Assembly: GCA_038030265.1 (NCBI GenBank) | Contig: CM075941.1 | Location: 38,130,164-38,194,163 of the forward strand | Source of the DNA: Corythucha ciliata | Taxonomy: Eukaryota; Arthropoda; Insecta; Hemiptera; Tingidae | Reading direction: 5' to 3' | Length of the DNA: 64,000 nucleotides | In this document: positions 12,720 through 22,852 of the stretch, piece after piece | Layout of the letters: each line of letters opens with the position of its first letter | How positions within the stretch are numbered: the first letter of the stretch is position 1 | Translations under genes and position numbers: made by a program | The notes under the pieces: model-generated | Databases searched by the model: none | What the model was told of the DNA's origin: nothing | What the model saw: only the letters and a program-made list of their open reading frames with translations

Positions 12720-13640
12720 TTGCAAAATTGCTATTTTGCGGATTATTTAGCCCCGAAACTTGCGAATTCACTCATATTTAGCTGTATATCGTATACCATC
12801 CGTTACGTTGGTCGTTTTAATTTATCACTGAAACTATTGCACTATTTTGCGATTATTCGTCTGACTTTGGGCACTGTGTCACGGCTGGCTGGACCACAGT
12901 CACTGAAAATATGCCTCAACACTCTCAATTTAGTGATTATAAAGACCAGCAATTTTCAGTTTCGCGAAAATTAAGACCAAAAACAAGCAATTTTGAGATA
13001 AGTCAGGAGTAGAAACAGACAATTTCGCAAACATTCATAGCTGAAACTTGCTTGTACGCATATTTTTAGCTCAGCTCAGCCTGGCTTTGGGTGCTGCCAT
13101 GGCCGGTTCACACGTCCTCAGCGATCCCTGGACAAAGGCCCCAAAACTTGCAATTTTTCAAAAACAAAGACCAAAAACTAGAGATTTTGCGATTTCTCAG
13201 CCAGGGAACTTCCATTTTCACGAAAATTTAGCTCCAAAATCCTGCAATTTTTCGACTACGCGTCAGAATTTGAGCGCACTCTTGACCGGCTGGCCCGGGT
13301 TATCCACCCCTACAAAAAAAAAGCTCGAAACTTGCTATTTATTGAAAATGATGATCACAATCTCGGATTTATTAGAAGATTCATACCCGTACATTTTCGT
13401 AGATATTTAGCTCCGAATGATATTATTTAGCGGCTATTCATTCAGCTCTGAGCCCGACTGTATACCCCACGCCCACTATTTAAAAAGGACCCTAGAACTT
13501 GCCCTTTTGCGAAAGTAAATGCTTTTTCGCTGATACATTCACACCCAAAACTTGCGCTTTTGCAGATTCTTACCTCCGAATGCGGTGCTTTTGCGGTGGC
13601 TTGGTTCCAATGTCGAAATCCAGCGGCTTTTTGGCCATAC
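12720..13640. repeat. Degenerate 30-31 bp array (CAAAACTTGCAATTTTGCG type)
   Basis: Successive units around 13135-13260 have the shape CCAAAACTTGCAATTTTTC, CCAAAAACTAGAGATTTTGCG, CCAGGGAACTTCCATTTTCACG, CTCCAAAATCCTGCAATTTTTC, spaced 30, 30 and 31 bp. A different module with TGACTTTGGGCACTG...GGCTGG interrupts the array near 12860, 13080 and 13280. The end section (ACCTCCGAATGCGGTGCTTTTGCGGTGGCTTGG, near 13570) has a clear relative near 55380, so this is a dispersed composite repeat and not a purely local satellite. Confidence 0.75.
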
Positions 13641-14257
13641 AATTTGTTTATTGAATAGGTGGACATACACGAGCAGATATCTGCGGCAGATTTCATGTTT
13701 TTGACAGATATCGGTAGGGAAAATTTGCTCGTTAGAGGACAATAAATGATGACAGATCTACAAAGATCTGCCGAACGAAATCGGTGAGAGTTCAAATCCG
13801 TCAGATGTGGTCTGCGGTCCCCCACTAACCTACAGAATTCTCATGAGAGATGTCAATGGGACACAGACTGATCTGCCGATTGTGAATCGGGCGCCACTCC
13901 TCAACGTCCCCGTCCGTCCGTCTGATCTGTCCGTTCCATAGTGTTTAATAACACATATGATGCATTATTGAGGTTGTCGTGGAGGTGAACTTCCAAAGGT
14001 AAATGAAAAATATTGTCTCTCCACTTTCTTTTTTATTTTTCTCGGAGAGCCTACTTAATAAGAACATACTTAAATTATGTACATAAAAATGTGTTAAATA
14101 AGTAAAAAAAAGTACGTCTCTATTAAAAGCTAAAACCCATGTGTTAACAATGATCAAATGGTAAATTAAACGACTAGATTGAAATGACTAGATGCTGACG
14201 TTGATGAACTGACTAGATCGACTCGGGGGATAAGAGATAGGAACGGGCTATTTATCG
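13641..14257. other. Intergenic, possible Penelope 3' flank
   Basis: AT-rich sequence just beyond the stop of the endonuclease half of the Penelope-like relic. Several CAGATATCTG / CAGATCTACAAAGATCTG-like small palindromes occur at 13670-13770. Some of 13950-14257 may be the 3' untranslated part of the element, but no boundary or target-site duplication can be seen. Confidence 0.4.
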
Positions 14258-14680
14258 CTACCCCTCGCTCAATGAGGCATTGAGCTCCTCGTTGATGAAA
14301 AGGCCTTCCAGGGCATTTGATGGATCTTTTCGATTTTCCACTATTAAAATCTCTGTCTGGTGTTTGACTTGGTGTCCGCAGGATTGTATGTGGGCTCAAA
14401 ACTTCGAGTCTTGGCGTCTGAGGTGTTCTCTAAATCGAACCTCACCTGTGGGTGTGTGTGTGAGCGTGTCGTCCGGCCCACGTATGTTGCCTGCTCACGC
14501 GAACCACATTTCATCCTATAGAAGCCACTTGACTCGGTCAAGGCAATTCGGTCTTTCCCTTTCGACAAGCTCGTTGACAGAGCGTTGCGGGATTTGAAGG
14601 CAACCTTGTAGCCGCGTTGTGTTGCAAAACCCTTTCCACTTCCAGTGACAGGTTTCCAAGATACGGCAACGTTATCCACG
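14258..14680 (-). pseudogene. Penelope-like element, linker and GIY-YIG endonuclease half (broken)
   Basis: The minus strand encodes the C-terminal part of a Penelope-like retroelement. The linker reads PYLGNLSLEVERVLQHN near 14665-14610 in one frame. The frame then shifts and continues through GYKVAFKSRNAL to the endonuclease core SGFYRMKCG...QATYVGRT, where GFY and YVG occupy the GIY and YIG positions (about 14530-14480). After a second shift near 14400, the tail reads CGHQVKHQTEILIVENRKDP and ELNASLSEG before a TAG at 14258-14260. In this family the GIY-YIG domain nicks target DNA and the RT, located N-terminal to it, copies the RNA. At least two frameshifts make this copy dead. Its RT half is adjacent but in the opposite orientation. 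Confidence 0.85.
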
Positions 14681-14699
14681 GCCCGTTGCTACTTTTTAC

Positions 14700-14945
14700 G
14701 TCAGCGCTCGGGACTTTTCTCGATCTTACAGTGACGAGGTTAGGGAAAAAGGTGAAGTTCGCTATTTATCGGAAACCTACGACCAGCGATATAACAATAC
14801 CTGTGGATTCGAATCATCACCCTCTGCATAGAATCGCTCTGCTTTAAGATCTTTGGTGCACAGATTGGTTTCGCGGATCGAATCCGCGTGACTTCAGTAC
14901 AGAGTTAAGAAGATAAAAAGCATCGCCAAGAACAATGGTTCTGGG
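14700..14945 (+). pseudogene. Penelope-like element, RT C-terminal half (inverted, broken)
   Basis: Read on the plus strand, 14711-14845 gives TFLDLTVTR, then VKFAIYRKPTTSDI, then DSNHHPLHRIAL. This is the FLDV...YRKPT...HHP signature that follows the catalytic core of Penelope-like RTs. The reading continues with shifts as SLVHRLVSRIES, DFSTELRR and KSIAKNNG to about 14940, matching the region that normally lies just before the linker found in the neighbouring minus-strand piece. The catalytic motifs upstream of FLDV are absent. The two halves meet head to head near 14680-14705. At least three frameshifts are present. Confidence 0.82.
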
Positions 14946-15009
14946 AAGAAAGTCTCGTCTTTAAAATCTTAGCCAAAAAGAAACATCAGCTGGCGATGAA
15001 ATAGTATAT

Positions 15010-15095
15010 TTCATAACGAGTACGGAAAGTGGAAAGTATCGTGCGAGTGTTGTTACACGAGCAGCGATATTTTCCACTTTCCTACGAGTTATGAA
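15010..15095. repeat. Hairpin with roughly 31-bp arms
   Basis: TTCATAACGAGTACGGAAAG...GTATCG is answered by CGATATTTTCC...TACGAGTTATGAA. The arms differ by a few bases and enclose about 23 nt containing GTGCGAGTGTTGTTACACGAGCAG. It lies about 65 bp beyond the RT half of the Penelope relic and may belong to it or be a separate foldback insertion. Confidence 0.7.
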
Positions 15096-15144
15096 CGCTA
15101 TTTTTCGTACTACGTCAAACTGTGGAACATTATCATGAGGGGCT

Positions 15145-15362
15145 ATTGACATCTTTCATAAATACACCAGCGCTCATGTGACGACAAGTGAAACGACCTC
15201 CTGGGGAATCCTTAAATTTTCAATTGGATTAACTTCAATAATTTCTTTCTCACTACCACAATAAACAAAACAAGGCAAGTGACACCGGCTAGATGTTACC
15301 CCAGATTGTTAGTTCGTATTAGCTCGGCAAGAGCTCTGCTGTATTTATGAAAGATGTCAATA
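15145..15362. mobile_element. Small inverted-repeat element (ATTGACATCTTTCATAAATA ends)
   Basis: ATTGACATCTTTCATAAATACACCAGCGCT at the left is answered by its near reverse complement AGCTCTGCTGTATTTATGAAAGATGTCAAT at the right, about 30 bp each with two or three mismatches. The interior of about 160 bp has no coding capacity. It is MITE-like; alternatively the repeats could be termini of the neighbouring Penelope-like element. Confidence 0.65.
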
Positions 15363-17600
15363 AACAGAAAATAAAGCCTTACGGCTAACAACTTTTTTCT
15401 ATTTTCAAAAAAATACAAAATTCATTTATTATCTTACATTCTGTATATATCTTTAGAATGAAATTTTAATGCTTACAAATTTAGGCTTTATTCTCAACAC
15501 ATCTTCCTCATCATCGCTACTAGGCCACATTTTAACCGTAACTTCTAATTGCACAGAAGTAACAAAACAAAACAAACCCCGGCCGAATAATAGCCTGATT
15601 CCTGAGAAGGCAACTTAGAAACTTCCCCTGTCGACTCAAGAGGCCAGCGCTGGCTCTCCTCGGGCAGCAAATTAGCGGTTCATATCGCACAGGTGAGATA
15701 AATCTCGCTTTCTGTAGAGGTTTATGGTTCGGAAAGTAGCACTTTCGTTGTTAGTAGTACGAAAAGAATATTTCCTGTGGCCATCGAGGTCTGCTGCAAT
15801 AGAACTAGCAACTTTCCAGGCCGTTGGTCAAATTTGGGGGTGGTGGGAGTGCTGTAGATCACGTCTATCGGCTCTGCTGGAGGCAGCTGGTAACACAGTT
15901 ATGTTGGGGTGGGTATCCTCTAGGGGTTTCCTATTCACTCGCCGCTTCGTTTTACCCTGCGTTCTGGCTGTGGCTAACGTCAGTCCAGGGGCGTAACATG
16001 ATGAGCGTTAGTCTTTTCTTTCACATGGGGCGCACCTAAGCAAGGGTCAAATTATGTTTGGGACGAGTGCAAGGAACTTATTATTTTTTGTCATTTAATT
16101 TTAAGTTGAACAATCCGGAAAATATTTATTTTTGTTCAAAACTTGGGTACAAAGGTTGTTTATTCACCCTTTTTGGCGCCTCCTGAATTTTGGCGCCCCA
16201 TTGAATCCACAAGGGGGGGGGGGGCAAATGAACTCGCCACCCGGCCCTGATTTTCAGGTTCGTCGTGTCAAAAAACACAGTAGTACTGGCTATGGATATC
16301 CATTCGCATTGACCCTGTCTGTGTACTCCAATGACGTAAGTGTAATTCAGAGTAAATAGTGTAATTTATGGCGAACTCTCTGTTTCTTAAAGAAAGGTAA
16401 ATGGACTGAAATGAAGCCCGCGTCCGAAACGTTTTTCATCAGAAAACGCACAAAATAGAATCCTCTGGGTGTTTTCCGCTGCTGAAAACGCTGAAAAATG
16501 AAATCACGTGATTCCCGTTCACATAGGGCGGGGCCAAAATGTATTTTCCACTTGAACTAAATTTGATAAAATTCTCTACCCCCCCCCCCTTGAAGAATTT
16601 TGTGTAAAAATAAAAAGCTTTAAAAATCAAAACAATATCAATATCCCCTGCCCACCTCATGATCATGATATTTGTTCGATATTTTCCCCCTTTCATCCTA
16701 AAATGCACTACAACTAATTAGTTACTGAAAAAACAAACGAAAAAGTTGAAATTTTGTATTTTGGGTAAGGGGACGACTATTTGTTTTTTTACGGTGAATT
16801 TATCTTTCAGACCTGCGCAATTTTCCTTCGCTGTCAGTCTGATTTGAGTGAGGTGTTTTCTGCAACAAACCATAAACGAAATATTTAGATTATTTGATCC
16901 AAATTAGCGTTCACTGCACTACAGAGATAAGATAGAAATGCTAAATGTAACGTGATATGTGTTTCTGTTATTCGCAATAGACGATTTCACCTACCACTCG
17001 AAAAATTCGACGAGTTGTGGGTTTTTGTTGTTTTGGTTTTTGTCCTGAGGACAGAATAAAATACCCCCCCCCCCTCACTCTCACAGACCACTACCTACAA
17101 GGACTTCAGATGTGTGTCTGGTGTGTAAGCATCATCACTGAATTTCATCCTAAAGACTAAAAAATTTATCTCGTTCTCGGTATCAAGTCACTAGACATGC
17201 AGTTTTCGAGTAGAGAAATAAAATTCGAACAAAGCAAAAAACAAAAAACAAAAAATAAAAACAAACGCCTTCTCTCTATAGTTCACAATAGCTCCGTTCG
17301 TTTGTCAGTCCCGGACTACTTCGAGCAGCACGAGACTTTGTAATCTCGCGGGTTATCATGAGGAATAACAGGGGAGAAATGAGAAAAAGTTAGTACTTTC
17401 AGTGCTGTTAGTGCTGCTCCGGACGACAAACGAACGAACCTGTTGCCACTTTGGGGAGCGGCAGGTGGAATTGCGAGTAGTTCACGCACGCCACTGATAC
17501 ATTTAGCGTTACGCTCTTTTAAGGAAAACAACTTCACGAATTTCGCTCTATTCGGTGTATCATTTCACGGGGTTTTGAATGGTCAGAACCGCAGAATTTA
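15363..17600. other. Intergenic, no gene recognised
   Basis: AT-rich DNA with several G or C homopolymers (near 16206-16217, 16579-16589 and 17064-17073) and an AC/AAAC-rich low-complexity stretch near 17235-17270. Open frames around 15.7-16.0 kb are overlapping and not protein-like. No repeat of clear structure was found. Confidence 0.5.
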
Positions 17601-17772
17601 GGTTTTTCAGCCACCGAATCAGCGGAATTTTGTCCATAAAAAGGCCAAATTCTCAAAATTCCATTATGTTAGGCAGGGTCGGATCTTGCTTTTTGCCGCC
17701 CCGGGGCTAATTTGTTTTTGCCGCCCCATGAGATAAACCCCCTTGTTGAGTTTGAGTCAAGTAAGTAATGGT

Positions 17773-18050
17773 CAAGGTGACTAAACTTTACTATAGGTGC
17801 CGCAGATTTCCCCCTGCCCATCAAACGGGAGGGGTGGAGACTGACGTCACCAGCAGTCTTTTGCTCCCGATTGCTCACCCCAGAGCAGCGGAGCAAGTTA
17901 ATTTTGAAATTGAAGTTTATGAATTCTCAAAAATCACAGCCCAATAACAATTAATAATGTACTGGGTCCAGCGCAATGGCGGTTGGGACTGCTCGTGACG
18001 TAGGTGAAGGACAGTGATCTGCGGCACCTATAGAAAATTTAGTCACCTTG
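17773..18050. mobile_element. MITE family M1, copy 3 (intact, 9-bp flanking duplication)
   Basis: The best preserved copy, 278 bp. The left end CAAGGTGACTAAACTTTACT and right end TTTAGTCACCTTG are inverted repeats continuing through CTATAGGTGCCGCAGAT. The 9-bp word AGTAATGGT occurs directly outside both ends (17764-17772 and 18051-18059), a convincing target-site duplication that fixes the boundaries. A 9-bp duplication fits Mutator-like or some other cut-and-paste families, but I do not recognise the tips. TGACGTCA lies at 17842-17849. No coding capacity, so it depended on another element's transposase. Confidence 0.88.
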
Positions 18051-18109
18051 AGTAATGGTAAGTATAGAGAATGGATAAATGGGTTGTACAAGTTATTAGA
18101 GGAAAACTA

Positions 18110-18253
18110 TTATCGTTTTCTATTTGCATACAATTCAGCTCTGGAGTCGAGCATTTGCACCCGTCTTCTCTGAATTATATCATATGGTGACGGAAAAGAC
18201 GGGTGGAAATGCTTGCTTCCAGAACTGAAATTTATGCAAATGGAAAACGCCAT
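18110..18253. mobile_element. Foldback MITE family F1, copy 2
   Basis: CGTTTTCTATTTGCATACAATTC at the left pairs with the right side ending GCAAATGGAAAACG. The middle contains the complementary pair CACCCGTCTTCTCTG and AGACGGGTGG. It is a full-length palindrome like copies at 8546 and 22494, with a mismatch near the middle of each arm. It lies 60 bp from the M1 MITE. Confidence 0.75.
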
Positions 18254-18334
18254 ATGTTTCCTCAACTTGGAGGAAAACCCTCGAGTTGACGGCCACCCCA
18301 GAAAGATGAAATTTTGGCTTTTCGTGATGAGCGC

Positions 18335-18412
18335 GAATGGGGCTGGGGTTTGAACCCACCAGCAGACAATTAAGAATATTGCGACTGTACTAAGATCTCC
18401 GGCTCAACTTGG
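18335..18412 (-). repeat. tRNA-like sequence (possible SINE head or tRNA pseudogene)
   Basis: On the minus strand a B-box-like GGTTCAAACCCC follows a potential anticodon arm GCAAT-ATTCTTA-ATTGT (five pairs, seven-base loop, nominal anticodon UCU) and a weak A-box-like GATCTTAGTACAGTCG. The T-stem pairs at four of five positions. The acceptor stem does not pair convincingly, so it is not a functional tRNA as read. A tRNA-derived SINE fragment or a decayed tRNA gene both fit. Confidence 0.4.
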
Positions 18413-18539
18413 CAAGTCCGAGGTAACCATGTTGAAGTTTGATCTGGGTAGCGGCGTCCTGCCCCAATTTAACTTCCTCTAGGCAATAGCCTATCTAGGC
18501 CCATGTGCGCAGTTTTTTCTCTGAGCAAGCTTACGGGCA

Positions 18540-18787
18540 AGTCTACGTCTGAAATTGAGAAAAGCCACGCTCATTTTTCGCTGTTCTGTGGGCTCAACGT
18601 TTTGAAAAACTCTAACATTCCCGGCTAAATTTTAGAAAAAGTGCTCATTCGTGGCTAAAATTGACAAAACGCGTCAATTCGTGGTTTCTGATCCAACATG
18701 TAGCTCCGACTAATACGCAACTAAAGTTGAGAAAAGCGCTAATTCATATTTAAAAGTTGGAAACATCGCTCATTCGCGCCAAAAATG

Positions 18788-18834
<47 letters not shown>

Positions 18835-19330
18835 CCGTCAACTATCCGCTAAAATTGAAATAAAAACACGCCAACTGCTAACTCACGGCTTAAATTAGGG
18901 AAAAGCTCTAGTTAGCTGGTAAAATTGAGAAAAAGCGGTCATTAAGCGATGAAGTAAACAATCATATTGGGATTGAAACTTTGAAAGAGCTAGAGGCATA
19001 AAATTGTTTTTGGAAGCGCCAAATTCGCGAAATTGGCCCCTAAAAAGTGTCAAATCACAAAATTTTTATTTTTTGGATGAACCAAACGTTTTGGTCTTCT
19101 GAGAGACCCAAAGCCGTGAATTATGGTTCCGCAAAATTTCATTCATGAGAGAGCCTACCACGAGTAATATAATTTTTGGAATAGTCGAGCCGGGGAATTT
19201 GGATTTCTGAGAGGGGCAATCAGTGAATTTTGCCTAAATAGAAGAGCACAATATGAGCCAAACTTGTGAAATGCGATTTTTAAGTCAAAAGTATCGAATT
19301 TGGGATTTCAGGCGCCGAAACTCAGACATT
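18540..19330. repeat. Degenerate 31-bp array (TAAAATTGAGAAAAAGCGC type) with A46 tract
   Basis: Units of the form GGTAAAATTGAGAAAAAGCG...ATTAGC recur every 30-31 bp from about 18540 to 18960. An uninterrupted run of 46 A at 18788-18833 splits them. The second half (18960-19330) uses a different wording (GCCGTGAATT...TTGGGATTT...GAGAGCC) of similar period. The same TAAAATTGAGAAAAAGCGCTAATT wording returns at 50100-50520. Confidence 0.75.
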
Positions 19331-19456
19331 TTGGGCCCAGTTTACATGCACCCGTACTTTTGAATTAAATTTGTCAGAAATCAAAATAAAATTCCCAGGC
19401 CAGAAAAGGGGCCCTCTCCGCAAATTGAACATACAATGTACTATACAGGTACTCAC

Positions 19457-19780
19457 GTTGTCGTCAAAACGAACGTTGCTTGAAACAAGTCTTGCAGTTT
19501 CATGAGAAAACTCCCCCGATCGCCTCCCGGCTTCGTTCCTCCCTCTTTTGACCTCGAGAATTATAATGGACACCACTAACAACGACGTCAGACTAAAAAT
19601 TACCAGCAAAACCCATGGCATGCTACACACGATGGTGCTGTAGCTATCTTGAGCTTGAGTATAATTAACGAACGTCCTATGCCTGACTACATTCTCTATA
19701 GAGACTGTTGAACTGACGTTCGATTTCACTGAATTTTGAGTCGAATTTAAAAACGCCGAAGATGTATTACTTAACAACAT
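19457..19780 (-). CDS. Small single-pass membrane protein, likely first exon
   Basis: Unrecognised protein. The ATG at 19780 opens 108 codons up to a GTGAGTAC donor whose GT is at 19456-19455. The frame stays open without splicing to 19322 (152 codons), but the extra residues look like translated noncoding repeat DNA. Residues 1-50 are rich in Ser, Asn and Thr with four N-glycosylation sequons (Asn5, Asn12, Asn21, Asn39). A hydrophobic segment WVLLVIFSLTSLLVVSIIIL spans about 56-76, followed at once by KRGRNEAGRR, so the predicted topology is N-terminus outside, C-terminus inside. It starts 51 bp after the stop of the upstream minus-strand frame, with no visible promoter between, suggesting a shared transcript. 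It could be a real orphan gene, part of an integrated virus or a chance frame; the sequon and charge pattern argues against chance. Confidence 0.5.
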
Positions 19781-19831
19781 TCCGGAAAATGCGATTTGTT
19801 TTTAACACATGTGACGAAATCTTCCGATTGT

Positions 19832-20134
19832 CTATCGCTTGAAAAGATGCACCATCAAGATCAGGACGACAATTATGACGATTAAATTGCCCACAATGAC
19901 GAAGCTTTTTACAATCGTCAGGATGGCGGCGTCTTCGCTCGTCGTGTACTCTTCTTTTCTCAACATTAGGGATTTCAAATCGTTTGTCGGGAAATTCATT
20001 TTGGTTTTTGCCTCGTTGAATTTGCTCACGACCATATCGATTCCAGCGTCAAGGACCTGTTTGGCCCTTTGAGCGGTTATTGGTCCCGATTCGGAGCCAT
20101 CGACAATAGACTCAAGAGCTGCTGATATTCTCAT
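19832..20134 (-). CDS. Small tail-anchored membrane protein, 100 residues
   Basis: Unrecognised protein. Residues 1-68 are soluble and amphipathic (SGPITAQRAKQVLDAGIDMV, then EAKTKMNFPTNDLKSLMLRK). A strongly hydrophobic helix ILTIVKSFVIVGNLIVIIVVLILMV fills about 71-95, leaving a tiny HLFKR tail and then TAG at 19834-19832. The ATG at 20134 is the first in frame; the upstream minus-strand sequence is AT-rich (runs of TTTTA), with a CCAAT-like CCATTGG about 130 nt before the ATG and a TTATA-like word about 110 nt before it. The architecture resembles tail-anchored or small envelope-type proteins, but I cannot assign a family. It is the first of two compact same-strand frames. Confidence 0.5.
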   Translation of the reverse strand: MRISAALESIVDGSESGPITAQRAKQVLDAGIDMVVSKFNEAKTKMNFPTNDLKSLMLRKEEYTTSEDAAILTIVKSFVIVGNLIVIIVVLILMVHLFKR

Positions 20135-20618
20135 TTTGAAGAGCTCAATTTATGCTATTAAAAAAATAAAATAAAATAAAATTTTCATAAACCACACCGC
20201 CTATGCATGTAGATTGGCTTCAATTGTTGGTGCAATTCAAGAAGGTATAAGCTCCTCCAACCAATGGAGGATGTGTGTTCTTCTCTCTCCAACTTTCGAA
20301 TTTAGTCCAGTAAAATAAGAACTAAAAAGAAGGGTCAGGTTTCAATAATTAGGGTAGATGATGTCCTCAAAAGACATCGGGATCATCATGGAATTCTCGA
20401 AAAACCACAAAAATGTGGGACTTTTTGGGGTTTTTGGCTCTTTCACGCTAAACTAGCCATTTTTCGGTTGTGGCTTCGAAGTAACTTTTCAAAATAGAGA
20501 AAACCAGCCTAAAGCGGGTTCTAAATGTATTATCGTTTCCAAGATACAGCTCGTTAAATTTAGGCAAATTTGTCACCAGTCCAAAATGCTGTCTATGGTT
20601 CTTCGTTTTCGTTAAGCT

Positions 20619-20738
20619 GGGCACACTCATGCGCTACTTGCCAAGTACCGAATGTTCGGCAAGTAGCAAGCTTACTTTGCTTGCTACTTGCCCATTCACA
20701 AGTACCTTGGCACACGCATGCGTCATTTGCCAAGTTCG
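20619..20738. repeat. Nested hairpin and direct repeats
   Basis: GGCAAGTAGCAAGC (20658-20671) is followed, after a 7-nt loop, by its perfect complement GCTTGCTACTTGCC (20679-20692). On either side lie related direct copies, GGCACACTCATGCGCTACTT at 20619 and GGCACACGCATGCGTCATTT at 20709. The arrangement is too ordered for chance and may be a small foldback element. Confidence 0.6.
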
Positions 20739-20786
20739 ACAGTCTCCTAGGAAACGATGAAAATTTGAGCAAGCAGCTCGTTAAAA

Positions 20787-20854
20787 TGAATGACAAAAGA
20801 CTGTTTTCACTGCAGCAGCTGAGGCTCACTGCCGGAGTTGGAGGTCAAGTTCAG
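20787..20854 (+). CDS. Weak candidate exon ending at a GTACAA donor
   Basis: An open frame with acceptable codon-like composition (MNDKRLFSLQQLRLTAGVGG...) ends in TTCAG followed by GTACAA at 20855. It is on the strand opposite to the two small membrane-protein frames and about 650 bp away, so it could be the start of a divergent gene. There is no homology I recognise and no promoter signal, so the call is tentative. Confidence 0.15.
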
Positions 20855-21209
20855 GTACAACTAGAAACCCTCTTTTTCTTTGCTCAAAGTTAAAGGTTTC
20901 TGGAGGTACTTTTTTGAACGTTTTTTTTTTTTTTTTTTTTTTTTTTAATGTCTCCCTATCAACAAATTTGCCTTTCGAATCTACATGTTATCAAAAAAAC
21001 TTGCGTATCAATTAAGCCTTCTAATAGACCAAGAGCCAGCGACGTAAAAAGTGCAACCAGAGTGTCTTCAGCTTCCCCAGAACAAAATTCCCTGACTCAG
21101 AAAATTTTTCATAGTTATCCAAATTGATATTGTTAGTAAGATGCTTAAACTACGAGGGTTAGTAGGTAATGTATGCATAAAGTTGTCGCCGTAGGAGCCT
21201 ACATTGTCA

Positions 21210-21288
21210 GTCTTCCTCGTTGAGGTGCGTCAAAAACGAACCGGTTTCGGCTATTCGCCATCCGTTTTGAAGCACGTCAACGAGGGAA
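21210..21288. repeat. Inverted repeat (GTCTTCCTCGTTGA arms)
   Basis: GTCTTCCTCGTTGAGGTGCG at the left and CGTCAACGAGGGAAGAC at the right are imperfect reverse complements continuing inward through CAAAACG. The loop has GAACCGGTTTCGGCTATTCG. A short CATCAT microsatellite follows at 21293-21308. Probably a small foldback element. Confidence 0.65.
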
Positions 21289-21493
21289 GACGCATCATCA
21301 TCATCATCAGACGGCTTAACTGAGCAATTAAAATCAATGTTTTAATTTAATATAATGATAAGTATATAAGACTCCCGTTTTTATAACTCGCCACATGAAA
21401 AAAATAATACTTTCTATTCAGTCCACTTCTCGGCTCAGTTCAAATAAAACATAAATTCTATCTCCTTCAACTTTCCCACATCCGGCACATTAT

Positions 21494-21598
21494 ACGCGGT
21501 TCGACGCACATTCATCACCGCTCGTCAGATTCTTCGCGGCTCGCCACATTCATGGCGGATCGACACATTCTTCACCGCTCAACCCATTCGACGATGCA
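21494..21598. repeat. Minisatellite, about 20-bp unit, five copies
   Basis: Units of the form CGGNTCGNCACATTCNTCAC recur about five times with substitutions. They are unrelated to the 31-bp arrays in period and in sequence. Confidence 0.6.
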
Positions 21599-22493
21599 CG
21601 ACGTCCTCAACAACACTTTGTCTTGCCGAACTCACCCGGCACCAAGCAACGGCCTTCAGCTCCTCGGCTTCAGGACTTGCTTGCTTGAGGTTTTCTCGCA
21701 CAAGTCCTGGCCCTGTTGCACGCTGGGCCCCATTCATTCACCAGTGAGCCACCACCGCCACTCTTCACTGCAACACAATCGGCAACTTGGCTCACATTCA
21801 TCAATCGAAGTATGCTTAGGCTTAGGTTGAGAGCCTAATAACCGCTCAATTCTCGCAGTTTTTTCAGTTTTTCACGTGTAACTCGAAAATTACGCATCCT
21901 ACATGAAATTCCACTATTTCCACTTTCAAAGAGCATTACATTCAAGGTTGAATACCGTTTGAGACATTCAAATCGGTTGATACATTCAGTCACAATCGCC
22001 AGTCAAACATGTGCAATTCTCACCATCTTCGGTAAAAAGTTGACAACCCTCAACTTTCAACGCCTGTATAGGTTGAAAATGGCTGCTCCGATTGAAAAAT
22101 GTTACTAGACCAAAGTTGTAGACAATTTAATTCTTGATCGAGTGGTACTTGGAATTTTCTCAATGCCGTGCTGAGTTATGAATTTTAAACCAAATAAGGT
22201 CGTAGTGCCAAATTTTTGCTAAGGCAGCCCAACGCAAGAAACGTCGCCTGATCCCGAAACTTATCGCTTTCTAGCATTTTTAAAGTAAAATGGAATGTAA
22301 TCAACTCATTTGAAACTCAAAATCACTTTGTCAAGATCTGATGTAGACCCCGATCAATCATTAATCAGGTACCAGAAATCACAGAACAAAAGTACATACA
22401 TGTATATCTTACGGGCAATGTGTATAACTTGTGCTCTATACAATAAAATCCCGGCTTATTTGGGCAGTGTATATAATTCACTCATAGCGTTCC

Positions 22494-22627
22494 CCATTTG
22501 CACAAAATTCTGCATTTGGGCAGTTCATTTCCACCCGTCTTCACTGAATTAAATCATATATTAGTGGAGAAGACGGGTGGAAATGAATAGCGCCGATGCA
22601 GAATTTTGTGCAAATGGGGAACGCTAT
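22494..22627. mobile_element. Foldback MITE family F1, copy 3 (nested)
   Basis: ATAGCGTTCCCCATTTGCAC is answered by the complementary right end finishing AACGCTAT at 22627. The centre carries ATTTCCACCCGTCTTC and its complement GAAGACGGGTGGAAAT. It is the cleanest palindrome of the family; its best-paired stretches are at the outer and inner ends of each arm. It sits at the inner end of the left arm of the 2.5-kb element and is probably an insertion into it. Confidence 0.8.
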
Positions 22628-22852
22628 CACATTCATGAAATGACCCGGTCATTTCACAGAAATGCAATTGGGCAATGTGTAGAATTTTAAATCCTTCATT
22701 CCCCCGTGCGTATTATTTGCCCAATATTTCTTCTTCCTATCACTGGCCAACGGTGCAAGCGGTGTACTTCTATAAGATCAGGTGGCAAACTTGCACTATA
22801 CTGAGTACGACAACTCTGTTTCATGTAACAATGTAACAGACCTATAGTCACC

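Noticed and set aside
14850..14890. GGATCGAATCC, a perfect-looking tRNA B box
   Set aside because: It lies within the Penelope RT reading (region of SRIES) and has no A box or anticodon arm.
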